Assembly (NCBI RefSeq): GCF_025574485.1
Contig: NZ_JAOBPO010000003.1
Coordinates: 637,034 to 701,033, forward strand
Direction: 5' to 3'
Length of the DNA: 64,000 bases
DNA from: Kordiimonas aquimaris
GTDB taxonomy: Bacteria; Pseudomonadota; Alphaproteobacteria; Sphingomonadales; Kordiimonadaceae
A model generated the notes under the pieces. The model searched no databases and was not told the DNA's origin. It saw nothing but the letters and a program-made list of their open reading frames with translations. A program made the position numbers and the translations under genes. Each line of letters begins with the position of its first letter. Position 1 is the stretch's first letter. Positions 36,534 through 46,375 of this stretch are shown here, in pieces.

Positions 36534-36761
36534 CTACTGTTGTTTGCGCCGAAGCGCAGCAAATAACCAAAGTGCGGCAACACCGCCTGCACCAATTAGA
36601 AAAAATAATGACCCACTATCCGCAGGAACAAACGAAGCACCTATGCCAACACCGCATGCAATACCAAGCATAAAACCCATCACACCAACAGAACGAGCCT
36701 CTGAACGGCGCGCCATACCTGCTATTTGTTGCTCTACATCTTTTGGTAATGGTCTAGCCAT
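36534..36761 (-). CDS. Small two-helix membrane protein
   Basis: A 75-residue protein with two hydrophobic segments (about 26-45 and 51-67), an N-terminal soluble part with paired Arg (MARRSEARS) and a basic end (RRKQQ). I do not recognise it. Its ATG overlaps the stop of the TMEM175-like gene by one base and its stop is 12 bases ahead of pccA, so it is made with both. It could be a subunit or helper of the channel-like protein, but that is a guess. Confidence 0.75.
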   Translation of the reverse strand: MARPLPKDVEQQIAGMARRSEARSVGVMGFMLGIACGVGIGASFVPADSGSLFFLIGAGGVAALWLFAALRRKQQ

Positions 36762-37510
36762 TATGCATTACCTTTTGTAGATTCTGACATCGCACGCAGT
36801 TTTATGGCTGTTTGGCGTACGTATAGCCACTGTATCGGCCAAACGAGAATGTTGGCAAAACCAGCAATGAAAGGCGCATAAGCAGTTGGCAAGAAAAGCA
36901 TAGGTATTGTGAAAAGTGGAACAATACCAACGATAAGAAAAGATTTAATATGAACCTGCGTTTGCAGTGCTTCCTTATCGTCTAATTGGAGTAGTTCTCT
37001 TTCATCGAAGGCTATTTTGTAGAGCCATGAAAAACACCAAAAAACAGATGCAAAACCACACGCATATAAAACGTGCAATATATTATACTGATCATATGAG
37101 ATGGAATAATTCACTGGCATTTCGAAACCAAACCAGCCTTCTAAAATAATATAATCAATAACGAAACTGGCAAAAAACTTCAGGGGAAACATAAACAGCA
37201 AAACAAGAAAAAGCAGTATACCGTTAGCTTTGATTACCTTTTTATTGTTCAAACCGAATTTACGAAAATATTTATAATGCCAATTCCATATCACTAGCAT
37301 TAAGAAAAAAGTCGCAGCAAAAGCCGGAAACCCCATGACCAACGCGAAAAGCTCGTTGATTGTTTTCGGCACTTCTTCGGAAACAATCAGAAGCGTTACA
37401 GCAAGTCCGAAAACAGCATCAGTTAAGCCTTCAACACGGCTAACTTCGGTACCTCGAACACGGATACCGTTCATTGTCTCGTTCTCAGATGTCAGCATAT
37501 GCTTACGCAT
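36761..37510 (-). CDS. TMEM175/DUF1211 family membrane protein, possible potassium channel
   Basis: A 249-residue protein with about six hydrophobic segments. The first has the family signature as R25-VEG-LTD (usually R-x3-FSD) in RVEGLTDAVFGLAVTLL. Bacterial TMEM175 homologues are potassium-permeable channels with this motif in the first helix. Here the F and S of the motif are L and T, so selectivity may differ. The gene sits between pccB (15 bases) and the small membrane protein (one-base overlap). ATG 37498 is an alternative start. Confidence 0.8.
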   Translation of the reverse strand: MRKHMLTSENETMNGIRVRGTEVSRVEGLTDAVFGLAVTLLIVSEEVPKTINELFALVMGFPAFAATFFLMLVIWNWHYKYFRKFGLNNKKVIKANGILLFLVLLFMFPLKFFASFVIDYIILEGWFGFEMPVNYSISYDQYNILHVLYACGFASVFWCFSWLYKIAFDERELLQLDDKEALQTQVHIKSFLIVGIVPLFTIPMLFLPTAYAPFIAGFANILVWPIQWLYVRQTAIKLRAMSESTKGNA

Positions 37511-37525
37511 AACGGCCTGCTATCC

Positions 37526-39058
37526 TTACAAGGGAATGTTGTCGTGTTTCTTCCAGGGGTTCTCAAGCTCTTTGTTTGCAAGTTTCTTGAGACCCTTAAT
37601 CACACGTAATCGTGTATTATGCGGCATGATCACGTCGTCAATAAAACCGCGCTGCGCAGCAACAAACGGATTAGCAAACAGGTCTTCGTAGTCCTTTGTG
37701 CGTACAGCGATTTTCTCTGGGTCGTCTTTTTCCTTGCGGTACAAAATTTCCACCGCACCCTTCGCGCCCATTACAGCAATTTCCGCCGTAGGCCATGCGT
37801 AGTTTAAATCACCGCGTAAATGTTTGGATGCCATCACATCATAAGCGCCGCCGTATGCTTTTCGTGTGATGATAGTAATCTTGGGAACGGTTGCCTCGCC
37901 GTATGCAAACAAAAGCTTTGCACCGTGTTTAATGATACCGCCGTATTCCTGAGCTGTTCCAGGCAAAAAACCTGGCACATCCACCAATGTAACAATCGGG
38001 ATATTGAAGCAATCACAGAAACGAACAAAACGGGCCGCTTTCTTTGAACTATCGATATCCAGACAGCCTGCAAGCACCATCGGCTGGTTAGCAACAATAC
38101 CAACCGTTTCGCCGTCCATCCGCGCAAGGCCAATTAAAATATTGCCAGCATGACGTGGCTGTAATTCAAAGAAATCACCTTCATCAACAATCTTATTGAT
38201 GACTTCATGCATATCATATGGCTTGTTCGGGTTTGACGGGATAACTGTATCAAGAGATTTCTCAACCCGTGCTGACTTATCAAAAGTTGGCCGCTTGGGA
38301 GCACTCTCACGATTATTGAGTGGTAAAAAGTCAAAGAAACGGCGCATTTGCACCAATGCTTCCACGTCATTTGCAAAAGATTTATCCGCTACGCCTGATT
38401 TTGTGGTGTGCGTAGAAGCCCCCCCTAATTCTTCCTGCGTAACAACCTCATTTGTAACCGTTTTAACAACGTCAGGGCCGGTTACAAACATGTATGACGT
38501 ATCTTCCACCATGAAAATGAAATCGGTCATCGCTGGGCTGTATACAGCACCGCCGGCACACGGTCCCATAATCATAGAGATTTGCGGCACAACACCAGAC
38601 GCCAGAACATTTTTCTGGAACACATCAGCGTAACCACCAAGTGCGGCAACGCCTTCCTGAATACGAGCACCACCACTATCGTTAAGACCGATAACTGGCG
38701 CACCAACCTTCATGGCCATATCCATAACCTTGATGATCTTCTGTGCGTGTGTTGCCGAGAGCGATCCGCCAAAAACTGTAAAGTCTTGGCTGTAAACATA
38801 AACCAAACGACCATTAATGGTGCCAGAGCCTGTCACAACACCATCACCGGCAAACTTTTGCTCTTGCATACCGAAGTCACTGCAACGATGCTCAACAAAC
38901 ATATCGTATTCTTCGAAACTATCCTCATCTAACAGCAGATCAATCCGTTCACGTGCCGTCAGCTTTCCACGGGCGTGCTGCGCATCGATGCGCTTTTGAC
39001 CACCACCTAAACGTGCTTCAGCTCTTTTAATTTCAAGCTCTTCGACAATTTGTTTCAT
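37526..39058 (-). CDS. pccB: Propionyl-CoA carboxylase beta subunit
   Basis: A 510-residue carboxyltransferase subunit with N- and C-terminal crotonase-fold halves. It shows the start [22 protein letters not shown], the oxyanion region [24 protein letters not shown], and the late [20 protein letters not shown] and [11 protein letters not shown]. It accepts carboxyl from biotin on PccA. ATG 39058 has GAGGG upstream and gives the family length; a longer in-frame start at 39163 has no support. It heads the run that ends in argE. Confidence 0.93.
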   Translation of the reverse strand: MKQIVEELEIKRAEARLGGGQKRIDAQHARGKLTARERIDLLLDEDSFEEYDMFVEHRCSDFGMQEQKFAGDGVVTGSGTINGRLVYVYSQDFTVFGGSLSATHAQKIIKVMDMAMKVGAPVIGLNDSGGARIQEGVAALGGYADVFQKNVLASGVVPQISMIMGPCAGGAVYSPAMTDFIFMVEDTSYMFVTGPDVVKTVTNEVVTQEELGGASTHTTKSGVADKSFANDVEALVQMRRFFDFLPLNNRESAPKRPTFDKSARVEKSLDTVIPSNPNKPYDMHEVINKIVDEGDFFELQPRHAGNILIGLARMDGETVGIVANQPMVLAGCLDIDSSKKAARFVRFCDCFNIPIVTLVDVPGFLPGTAQEYGGIIKHGAKLLFAYGEATVPKITIITRKAYGGAYDVMASKHLRGDLNYAWPTAEIAVMGAKGAVEILYRKEKDDPEKIAVRTKDYEDLFANPFVAAQRGFIDDVIMPHNTRLRVIKGLKKLANKELENPWKKHDNIPL

Positions 39059-39202
39059 GTGTGCTTTCCCTCTGGTGGTGTTGACCGACACCGCAATGAT
39101 CATATGCGATGCGCCACCCCCCTGAACTAAACCATTGAAAAGACAGGACCATGTCCGCTTCAATCGTCTTCTTATCTGCTATTCTCTTGCTTTTCCAGCA
39201 TT

Positions 39203-39898
39203 TTAGCCTTGTAGCAAACGCCAAAAAGTCAGGTTCATCTGCATTTCAGCGTTTAACTCGGTACGTTTTTCGTCAACTTCGCTGTCGGTTCCCCATGCTT
39301 CTTCCTGAAAGCTTTGCTCCAGAATACTGGCATTCCAGCACTCATCAAAGTTACGGAAACCCTTGATAAGCGCCAACCCAAGCGAGATAGACCCAAACCC
39401 TGTCACAAGCGCATGAAAAGCCGTTAACTCAAAATCAGATAATTGTGAAATGATCGCAGACAAGCGGGCGATTGCCTTATCGTTTTGTGTGATCGGCAAT
39501 ATACCAGATGTTGATAGCAAATGGATATCATGCTCACCATCCAACCAATCCAGCACTGTCTGCCAATGTTCTTCTTGTTGTTTAATAAGGCTTTGTTCAG
39601 CATCTTCCCGATAACAAAGCAAATCAGTGTGGGCATAATTGACCAATTCGTTGATAACAATCTCGCGGCGTGGACCAACACGATCCAGTGCAGTGTTGCT
39701 CATGCGGGTTAATGGCATGCTGTCAGGTAGAATATCATCTTCCTGTGCTACCCATTCAGCCGCAACCGCTTGCGCCAATTCACGCACAGGTATCGCCAGC
39801 AGTTGTTTTTGTGGTGTTTTAATTTCGCGGCCATCAAGTGTTACAGCAAAAACCCCGGCCAACTCTTTTACCGCAACGGTATCATAAAATCTTTTCAC
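39203..39898 (-). CDS. ATP12 family F1 ATPase assembly chaperone
   Basis: A 231-residue protein of the ATP12 family, shared by alphaproteobacteria and mitochondria. The pattern is KRFYDTVAV, VTLDGREIKTPQKQLLAIP, AAEWVAQEDDILPDSMPLTRMSNTALD, then NYAHTDLLCYR and LTAFHALVTGFGSISLGLAL. It is needed for assembly of the F1 alpha subunit in mitochondria. Its start overlaps the stop of the upstream membrane-protein gene by four bases. Confidence 0.92.
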   Translation of the reverse strand: MKRFYDTVAVKELAGVFAVTLDGREIKTPQKQLLAIPVRELAQAVAAEWVAQEDDILPDSMPLTRMSNTALDRVGPRREIVINELVNYAHTDLLCYREDAEQSLIKQQEEHWQTVLDWLDGEHDIHLLSTSGILPITQNDKAIARLSAIISQLSDFELTAFHALVTGFGSISLGLALIKGFRNFDECWNASILEQSFQEEAWGTDSEVDEKRTELNAEMQMNLTFWRLLQG

Positions 39899-40368
39899 TC
39901 GGCACTGCCCTGATCATCTGTCTTACTATCTGGTTTAGTCACGCTATTATCAGCTTGTGACTTTTCCTGATTCATTTCGCGCGTTATAGCAGCAAGCTTT
40001 CGCCGTGAATATCTGGCCTGTTTACGCTGCGTATTCATTCTCTTCTTATCTGCTGCGGTTTCTTGCTTGAAACCTGCAGAAAACTGAACATCCGATTTTC
40101 CAGACTTATCCGGTTCATCAACCATCTTGTGATAACCAAGCAACCGATTACCAATACGCGGAACCCGGTAGCACAGCATAAAAAACATCGCAGCTAGAAC
40201 TAGTGTGATTAATAGCAGTGAGTACGCAAGCGCCGAGTTATCTGAAACAATATCTGCCTCGTAAAAGTACACCCCAAGCGAAAGCGCTGATAGAATTGCT
40301 GCGGTAATCAAAAATCCAATACGTGGTTTATTGAGTTCGTCTTGGAATTCATTTTTCTGATCTTGCAT
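39895..40368 (-). CDS. Membrane protein of unknown function with charged tail
   Basis: A 157-residue protein with two hydrophobic segments (about 17-35 and 45-66) and a charged, probably disordered C-terminal half rich in Lys, Arg, Gln and Asp. I do not recognise the family. Position between the phosphatase and ATP12 genes, with a four-base overlap to the latter, suggests co-expression. Confidence 0.75.
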   Translation of the reverse strand: MQDQKNEFQDELNKPRIGFLITAAILSALSLGVYFYEADIVSDNSALAYSLLLITLVLAAMFFMLCYRVPRIGNRLLGYHKMVDEPDKSGKSDVQFSAGFKQETAADKKRMNTQRKQARYSRRKLAAITREMNQEKSQADNSVTKPDSKTDDQGSAE

Positions 40369-40370
40369 GA

Positions 40371-41051
40371 TTATCTCCCAAGCTGACCAATGAGCGGCAC
40401 CAATTCATCGTATACATCAATAATATGATGCGCCCCGCCTCCTTGCAGGGTTGCCGTGTCATGATAACCCCAACGAACACCAACAGCGTGGCATCCGGCT
40501 GCTCGTGCCATTTTCATATCAAAACTGGTATCGCCAACCATAACCGTTAAAGCCTCATGGCTACCGGCATCAGCTATCGCTGTATGCATCATCGACGGGT
40601 GTGGCTTTGATGGATGGTTGTCTGCCGTTTGAAGCGTAACAAAAAACCCATCGAGGTTGTGTTCTTGAATAACACGCGCAAGGCCGCGGTTAGAGTTTCC
40701 GGTAGCGACGCCTAACAGATAACCTTCATCTCGCAGTTCTTCTAAAGCACTTCTGGTTCCAAGGTACAATGGGTCCGGTTCTGCAGCCATTGTTACACGG
40801 AGGTGGTAAAAACTCTCTTTGAATGCCTTAGTCATTTCGAGATGAAATTCATCATCATCATTCGGACGAAGTATCTTCATTATTTCAATAGGGCTAAGGC
40901 CAACAGTAGCCCGAATAGCCAGATCATTCTCTCTTGGCAAACCCAGTCTATCATACGCAGCATGCATAGCGCTCATAATCATATGTTGGCTGTCAACAAG
41001 GGTGCCATCACAATCAAAAACAACAAGTTTATTATAGTCGCTCATTGCCAT
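40371..41051 (-). CDS. HAD family phosphatase, Gph-like
   Basis: A 226-residue HAD hydrolase with a C1 cap. The nucleophile is in VFDCDGTLVDS, motif II is VATGNSNRG, the lysine is in HPSKPHP and motif IV is VGDTSFDMKMARAAG. It resembles phosphoglycolate phosphatases and similar housekeeping phosphatases; the substrate cannot be fixed. It follows rluC by seven bases. Confidence 0.88.
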   Translation of the reverse strand: MAMSDYNKLVVFDCDGTLVDSQHMIMSAMHAAYDRLGLPRENDLAIRATVGLSPIEIMKILRPNDDDEFHLEMTKAFKESFYHLRVTMAAEPDPLYLGTRSALEELRDEGYLLGVATGNSNRGLARVIQEHNLDGFFVTLQTADNHPSKPHPSMMHTAIADAGSHEALTVMVGDTSFDMKMARAAGCHAVGVRWGYHDTATLQGGGAHHIIDVYDELVPLIGQLGR

Positions 41052-41058
41052 TTACACA

Positions 41059-42039
41059 TTACTCAAAATCAGGGTCTTCATACGACTTCACGTCAAATCC
41101 CAAAAAGTCAAATGACGCAGCCATATGTTCGGATAACGGTGATGTAACCGTCAATTCACCACCATCTGGATGCGGGAATGTAATGAAACGACTGTGCAGA
41201 TGCAGTTTCCGGGAAATAGCACCTGTCAGAAACGACGCAGGACCACCGTACTTACCATCACCAACAATTGGGTGCCCCATTTCCGCACAATGCAAGCGCA
41301 ATTGGTGGGTGCGCCCTGTATGGGGTTTTAGCGCAAGCCACGCCGCTGCCCCACTTGCTCGCTCAATCACACTGTAATCTGTTAACGAATGCTTGCCGCT
41401 ATCGCTAACGACCATACGTTCGTTACCTTTTATTGCCAACTTATCCATTTTCAAGATAACGCGACCATCAAGGTTTTGCGGGGCACCTGCCACCAATGCC
41501 CAATAACGCTTATCAGTATCTTTGGTTTGAAACGCCTTTGCCAGCGCAGCTGCAGCATTAGGGCTACGTCCAAGCAACAATGTGCCTGATGTATCTTTAT
41601 CAAGCCGGTGTACTAAACGTGGCCGGTGGGCAGAATCAAACTTTAACGCATGAAGAAGGCCGTCTACGTGCCTGTTTTGTCCTGTGCCACCTTGTGTAGC
41701 TAACCCTGCAGGTTTGTTGATCGCAATGACTGCGTCATCTTTATAGATAACCCAACTTTGCACTTCTTTTATTTCGTCTATGCTTAGCTTTTTAGGTTCT
41801 TGTTTCTGCTGTTGCGGAGTATCACTTTCAGTCACAACTGTAGGCGGTATGCGCACGACCTGACCTGCTTCTATACGCTCATTGCCTTTTACGCGTTTCC
41901 CATCAAGGCGCACTTCACCTTTACGCATTACTTTTTGTAATTGCCCAAACGAAGCATACGGATAATGCCGCTTAAACCAGCGATCAAGCCTGATGCCATG
42001 ATCATCATTTGTTATCTCGATGTTTTTTACACCACTCAC
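41059..42039 (-). CDS. rluC: RluC/RluD family 23S rRNA pseudouridine synthase
   Basis: A 326-residue pseudouridine synthase. An S4-like RNA-binding domain (about 15-70, IRLDRWFKRHYPYASFGQLQKVMRKGEV) precedes the catalytic domain, with the catalytic Asp in PRLVHRLDKDTSGTLLLG and the late KPHTGRTHQLRLH. It isomerises uridines in 23S rRNA; target positions are not certain. I chose GTG 42039, which overlaps the crcB stop (GTGA) and has GGAAGG about six bases upstream. A longer frame from 42060 or 42129 would overlap crcB by more. Confidence 0.9.
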   Translation of the reverse strand: MSGVKNIEITNDDHGIRLDRWFKRHYPYASFGQLQKVMRKGEVRLDGKRVKGNERIEAGQVVRIPPTVVTESDTPQQQKQEPKKLSIDEIKEVQSWVIYKDDAVIAINKPAGLATQGGTGQNRHVDGLLHALKFDSAHRPRLVHRLDKDTSGTLLLGRSPNAAAALAKAFQTKDTDKRYWALVAGAPQNLDGRVILKMDKLAIKGNERMVVSDSGKHSLTDYSVIERASGAAAWLALKPHTGRTHQLRLHCAEMGHPIVGDGKYGGPASFLTGAISRKLHLHSRFITFPHPDGGELTVTSPLSEHMAASFDFLGFDVKSYEDPDFE

Positions 42040-42413
42040 ACGAAAAGCCTTCCAAGCCATAAACCAAACATCAGTGCCAACACACCAACAAACAACGAGC
42101 CAAATGCATACATAATTGCAGCTTGCCAATCCCCTCGCTCAATGAGCAACACTGTTTCCAGTGAATAAGTGGAAAAGGTCGTAAAGCTACCAAGTATACC
42201 AACCGTCAAAAACCCTCGGAGTTCAGGCATTCCGTTCAATCGGGCAGCAAATGCTGCAACCAAAACACCCATGATTAAACTCCCAAGGATATTGACAGCC
42301 ATCGTACCATAAGGAAAGCTTGTCCCTACCGCTTTAGTGATGACACCAGCAAAATAATGCCGTGCAATAGCACCTAATGCACCACCAAACCCGATAGCCA
42401 ATATCATTTGCAT
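42036..42413 (-). CDS. crcB: Fluoride channel CrcB/Fluc
   Basis: A 125-residue, four-helix membrane protein with the Fluc signatures GGALGAIARHYFAG, FPYGTMAVNILGSLIMG and GFLTVGILGSFTTFSTYSLE. It works as a dual-topology dimer that exports fluoride. The Asn and Phe residues of the pore are present. It overlaps rluC by four bases. No fluoride riboswitch was recognised in the short upstream spacer. Confidence 0.95.
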   Translation of the reverse strand: MQMILAIGFGGALGAIARHYFAGVITKAVGTSFPYGTMAVNILGSLIMGVLVAAFAARLNGMPELRGFLTVGILGSFTTFSTYSLETVLLIERGDWQAAIMYAFGSLFVGVLALMFGLWLGRLFV

Positions 42414-42425
42414 GAAACGGCTCCT

Positions 42426-43331
42426 TCAAACTACGCCGAATATCCACCCTTCAGTGCGGCGCACCTTAGTCGAAAGCTTTGGCGGATGCCAGTATTTGCG
42501 ATCATGCGCTATAAAACGCAACCCGGCAGCAGTTACCAGTGCATCAGTTTCGTCATCTACTCTCTGGAGAGGTAAATCGAATTGGTATGGTTGTGTCATA
42601 AGTTCAGCAAAAACTGCATTCAGCGTATCTTTATTCCTGACTTTTCCTTTGTGCCCACCAAGCTTTGAGAACAACGCCGCGTATATTTCCACCAATACCA
42701 GTTGTTGGTTGCCAATGTTATCAAAAGGCCAGACGCAAATATCTTTATGAGACCGAAGTTGATTAAGCATAATCATTGTAGATAAGGCAGATTTACCAAC
42801 CTGGCTTGCGCCTATGAGATTGAAAACGCTTTCGCAAGGGCCGTATTTTTCTTTGATGCAAATTTGCTCACAATCACGAAGCTCAGGCCGGAAAAACTGT
42901 TTGTCTACAACTGTATCAAACTTTTTAGAAGCAATATCATAGCGCTGCGTTCGGTAATGTCGGGCATGTGCCTGTACAAATGAACCACCAAAGAAATCCT
43001 CATCACCATCACACTTTCGCGCAATTTCGTCCCATAAACAGGGAGCGGACTTTAAATCAAGATCGCCGCGCAAATACCCTTTGTCCGTATCAAACGGATA
43101 GCCAAACGCCGCATCAATACCAACTAAAACACGTGATCCCGATGGCAAGCCGGCACCCTCAGAAAGCCATTCCGCGCACTCCCTCCTGCTCCAATCTTTA
43201 TATCCCGATTTAGGAGGGACTATCACAGGGGCATGTGTGCCTGCTTCACAAATTGCAATTTTCAAGCCTTTATGGCGTTTCCCTTTAGCACCAGTCCAGT
43301 CAATACCGACAAAATGCGAGAAAGGCTTCAT
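42426..43331 (-). CDS. DUF429-like protein with RNase H-type fold
   Basis: A 301-residue soluble protein. Pieces fit an RNase H/actin-like fold: FVGIDWTGAKGKRHKGL at the start, VLVGIDAAFGYPF with a conserved Asp, FNLIGASQVGKSA in the middle and VDDETDALVTAAGLRF near the end. This resembles DUF429-type proteins of unknown activity. Acidic residues D10, those in GIDAAF and those in DDETDA could form a metal site. It shares one base with the rarA stop. Confidence 0.6.
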   Translation of the reverse strand: MKPFSHFVGIDWTGAKGKRHKGLKIAICEAGTHAPVIVPPKSGYKDWSRRECAEWLSEGAGLPSGSRVLVGIDAAFGYPFDTDKGYLRGDLDLKSAPCLWDEIARKCDGDEDFFGGSFVQAHARHYRTQRYDIASKKFDTVVDKQFFRPELRDCEQICIKEKYGPCESVFNLIGASQVGKSALSTMIMLNQLRSHKDICVWPFDNIGNQQLVLVEIYAALFSKLGGHKGKVRNKDTLNAVFAELMTQPYQFDLPLQRVDDETDALVTAAGLRFIAHDRKYWHPPKLSTKVRRTEGWIFGVV

Positions 43332-44659
43332 TATTCCTGATCACCGGACATTCGATCAGCCTCGGCGGTACGAACCTTATTGAAGTAATCCAACCTTTTC
43401 TGAATTTCTCGTTCAAAACCGCGCTCCACTGGTGCATAAAATTGCTGGCGGGCCATGTCATCCGGGAAATAATTCTGCCCAGACACCCCTGCCTCAGTAT
43501 CATGGTCATACGCATAGCCCTTGCCATAACCAATATCTTTCATCAGTTTTGTTGGGGCGTTTAAAATATGAGCTGGCGGCATTAAACTGCCTGTAACCTT
43601 AGCTGTCTTCTTTGCTGCTTTCTCAGCTTTATAAGCAGCATTCGACTTCGGTGCAGAGGCCAGATACAACACAGCCTGCGCAATTTGCAATTCGCCTTCG
43701 GGGCTACCTAAAAATTCGTAGGTATCTTTCGCTGCCAGTGCTTGATGAATGGCTTCAGGGTCAGCAAGACCGACATCTTCACTCGCAAATCGTACTAATC
43801 TACGAACAATATACATCGGGTCTTCACCTGCCACCAACATTCTGGCTGTCCAATATAGAGCTGCGTCCGGGTCTGAACCACGCAACGACTTATGCAATGC
43901 AGAGATGAGATTATAATGACCGTCACGGTCTTTGTCGTATGAAGGAGCGCGTTTTTGTAGAAATAGAGCCAACGCATCAGAGGACAAAACTTCATCGGTT
44001 GTGGTGTTGATAAGCGTTTCAACACAATTCAGTAGAAAACGGCCATCACCGTCAGCCATTGCTTTAAGCGTTATTCTCGCAGATGCATCAAGAGGCAGTT
44101 CTGTACCAAGTTCTTCCTCGGCTCTCGTTAACAGGTGCTCTAGTGCAGTATCATCGTGACGGTTAAGCACTAAAACCTGCATTCTTGATAACAAGGCACT
44201 ATTGATTTCAAAAGAAGGGTTTTCTGTGGTTGCTCCAACAAGCGTGATTGTACCATCTTCAACATACGGCAGGAAACCATCCTGCTGTGAACGATTAAAG
44301 CGATGAATTTCATCTACGAATAATAATGTGCCACGCCCATTCATACCGCGCACTTTAGCTGCTTCAAACATCTTCTTTAGGTCAGCAACGCCAGAAAAGA
44401 TGGCAGATATCTGCTCAAATGCCAGATCAGCATGGCCGGCAAGAAGGCGCGCTATCGTTGTTTTACCTGTACCTGGAGGCCCCCACAAAACAAGACTGGT
44501 TAGTTTTCCGCTACCAACCATGCGGCCTAATGGACCATCTTTACCCAGCAAATGATCTTGACCAACCACCTCATCAAGCGAAGCGGGCCTTAACCGATCA
44601 GCAAGGGGGCGTTGCCCCCTTATCATTTCTTCATCTGTTGTCTGAAATAAGTCCGACAC
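43331..44659 (-). CDS. rarA: Replication-associated recombination protein A
   Basis: A 442-residue AAA+ ATPase of the RarA/MgsA/WRNIP1 family: RPASLDEVVGQDHLLG, Walker A WGPPGTGKTTIARLL, Walker B LLFVDEIHRFN, and the C-terminal RFASEDVGLADPEA and YGKGYAYDHD patterns. It acts at stalled replication forks. Its stop overlaps the start of the DUF429-like gene by one base, and it starts three bases after the protease stop, so the genes are co-transcribed. Confidence 0.96.
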   Translation of the reverse strand: MSDLFQTTDEEMIRGQRPLADRLRPASLDEVVGQDHLLGKDGPLGRMVGSGKLTSLVLWGPPGTGKTTIARLLAGHADLAFEQISAIFSGVADLKKMFEAAKVRGMNGRGTLLFVDEIHRFNRSQQDGFLPYVEDGTITLVGATTENPSFEINSALLSRMQVLVLNRHDDTALEHLLTRAEEELGTELPLDASARITLKAMADGDGRFLLNCVETLINTTTDEVLSSDALALFLQKRAPSYDKDRDGHYNLISALHKSLRGSDPDAALYWTARMLVAGEDPMYIVRRLVRFASEDVGLADPEAIHQALAAKDTYEFLGSPEGELQIAQAVLYLASAPKSNAAYKAEKAAKKTAKVTGSLMPPAHILNAPTKLMKDIGYGKGYAYDHDTEAGVSGQNYFPDDMARQQFYAPVERGFEREIQKRLDYFNKVRTAEADRMSGDQE

Positions 44660-44662
44660 CAG

Positions 44663-46117
44663 TTACTGGATCACATTACAGCGATATGACCGGTTTGGAA
44701 CAATGGTGCACTCTTGCATGCGGCCGCGGCGTTGCACTTGATAAACATAGCGCTCTGCAGTTTCATCAATAACGTTTTCCAAGTCAGCTACATATTCAAC
44801 AGAAGCACCATTGATGGCGCGAATAACATCACCTGGAATCAGGAACTGATAACGCCCGGCCGGTGTCCGACGTTCGACTTCCAGAACAACTACACCACGC
44901 AAGAATGTATTTATTTGTAATTCTTCGTTAAAGCGTGGAGACATATTGGCAATTGTTACGCCCTGGAACGGATGACGCCCATCAAGTTTCTGCGTATTGC
45001 GCGGAGGATCTTCCGGCGGTAAATCAAGCGATACAATACGTTGTTGAATAAAGCCCTCACTAAGTACCGCCAGAGGTACCTCTTCACCTTCCTGCATTGT
45101 AGCAACGCGGAAGTTCAACCCTTGCTCATCAATGATTTCTTTGCCATCAACCGCCATAATAACATCACCGGGGCTTACCCCAGCCAAAGCTGCAGGGCCG
45201 TCAGCATATACATCATCAACCAGCACACCACCAGCACGGTCCAAACCAAGTCCTGCCGCTAAGTCTGTTGTGACAGTTTGCCCTTTAACACCAAGCCATG
45301 GGCGCACCAACTGCCCTTCATTCAAGGCTGCACGCAGTACCGACTTGACCATATTGGCAGGCACGGCAAATCCAATACCGTTTGATGCTCCGGTTCGGCT
45401 ATATATTGCCGTATTAATACCAAGCAATGCTCCATCAATACCGATTAGAGCGCCACCTGAGTTGCCCGGATTAACTGCAGCATCTGTCTGGATAAAAAAG
45501 CCATAATCCGAGATGCCCTGCTGTGTTCGAGCATTTGCAGAAACAATACCGCTGGTTACGGTTTGACCGATCCCAAATGGATTTCCAATTGCTAAAACGA
45601 TGTCACCAACAAGCACATTATCACTATCCGCCAAACTAAGCGTGGCTAAGGGTTCATCACCAGCGTCAATACGCAAAATAGCAAGGTCTGTTCTTGGGTC
45701 ATCAAGCACAATTTCTGCATCAAATTCACGGCGGTCAGACAATACTACCGTTACTTCATCCGCACCTTCAATGACATGATGATTTGTTACGATTACACCA
45801 TCAGGTCTTACAATTACTCCAGAACCCAGCGAGCCTCTTACGCGCTCCTCCGGCATGCCAAAACTAAATTGATCACCAAAAAATCGCTTAAATAGCGGAT
45901 CGTCAAACATAGCCGACCGTCGTGCACGGACAACCTTGCGTGTAAATATATTCACAACTGCCGGAGCCGATTGGCTAACAAGCGGCGCATAAGAAAGCTG
46001 AACCTGTTCTCTTGATTGCGGCACAACACGCTGAGCATCAGAATCTTGAGCTGACACGGCATTCATACCCACAAGCAACGTAAACATAAACGACAAAGGT
46101 TTAAGGGTGCGTTTCAT
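44663..46117 (-). CDS. DegP/HtrA-type periplasmic serine protease
   Basis: A 484-residue precursor with a signal peptide (to about AVSAQ, residue 24). The trypsin-like domain has H114, D144 and S220 (NPGNSGGAL), followed by two PDZ domains (about 265-355 and 385-480). It degrades or protects misfolded envelope proteins. ATG 46117 has AGGAA nine bases upstream; a TTG just before it is less likely. It heads the minus-strand run into rarA. Confidence 0.94.
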   Translation of the reverse strand: MKRTLKPLSFMFTLLVGMNAVSAQDSDAQRVVPQSREQVQLSYAPLVSQSAPAVVNIFTRKVVRARRSAMFDDPLFKRFFGDQFSFGMPEERVRGSLGSGVIVRPDGVIVTNHHVIEGADEVTVVLSDRREFDAEIVLDDPRTDLAILRIDAGDEPLATLSLADSDNVLVGDIVLAIGNPFGIGQTVTSGIVSANARTQQGISDYGFFIQTDAAVNPGNSGGALIGIDGALLGINTAIYSRTGASNGIGFAVPANMVKSVLRAALNEGQLVRPWLGVKGQTVTTDLAAGLGLDRAGGVLVDDVYADGPAALAGVSPGDVIMAVDGKEIIDEQGLNFRVATMQEGEEVPLAVLSEGFIQQRIVSLDLPPEDPPRNTQKLDGRHPFQGVTIANMSPRFNEELQINTFLRGVVVLEVERRTPAGRYQFLIPGDVIRAINGASVEYVADLENVIDETAERYVYQVQRRGRMQECTIVPNRSYRCNVIQ

Positions 46118-46375
46118 CAATTCGAATTCCTGTTTCAGTTATAGCGTGTGTAATCGCTGCTGTTGTCTTTATGGCTGAGCATAGATAAGAGCGCAAGAGC
46201 TTGGCGACAAGATGATTTCAGCTCACGATAGAATTAAATTTCTTATGTTAATATTGTGATCGAATACGGCGCAACGAAGGCATGGCAGCGTATTCTGCTA
46301 TGAGTATACTTTACCTTTTCCCAAATAGCTGAAACACTGGACACAAAAATCACACAAATCGTAGCGAGATATACA

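Noticed and set aside
39151..39366. Plus-strand frame with a signal-peptide-like start ahead of pccB
   Set aside because: Most of it is antisense to the ATP12 gene, the AGGA is too close to the ATG, and the sequence after the hydrophobic start has no protein-like pattern.
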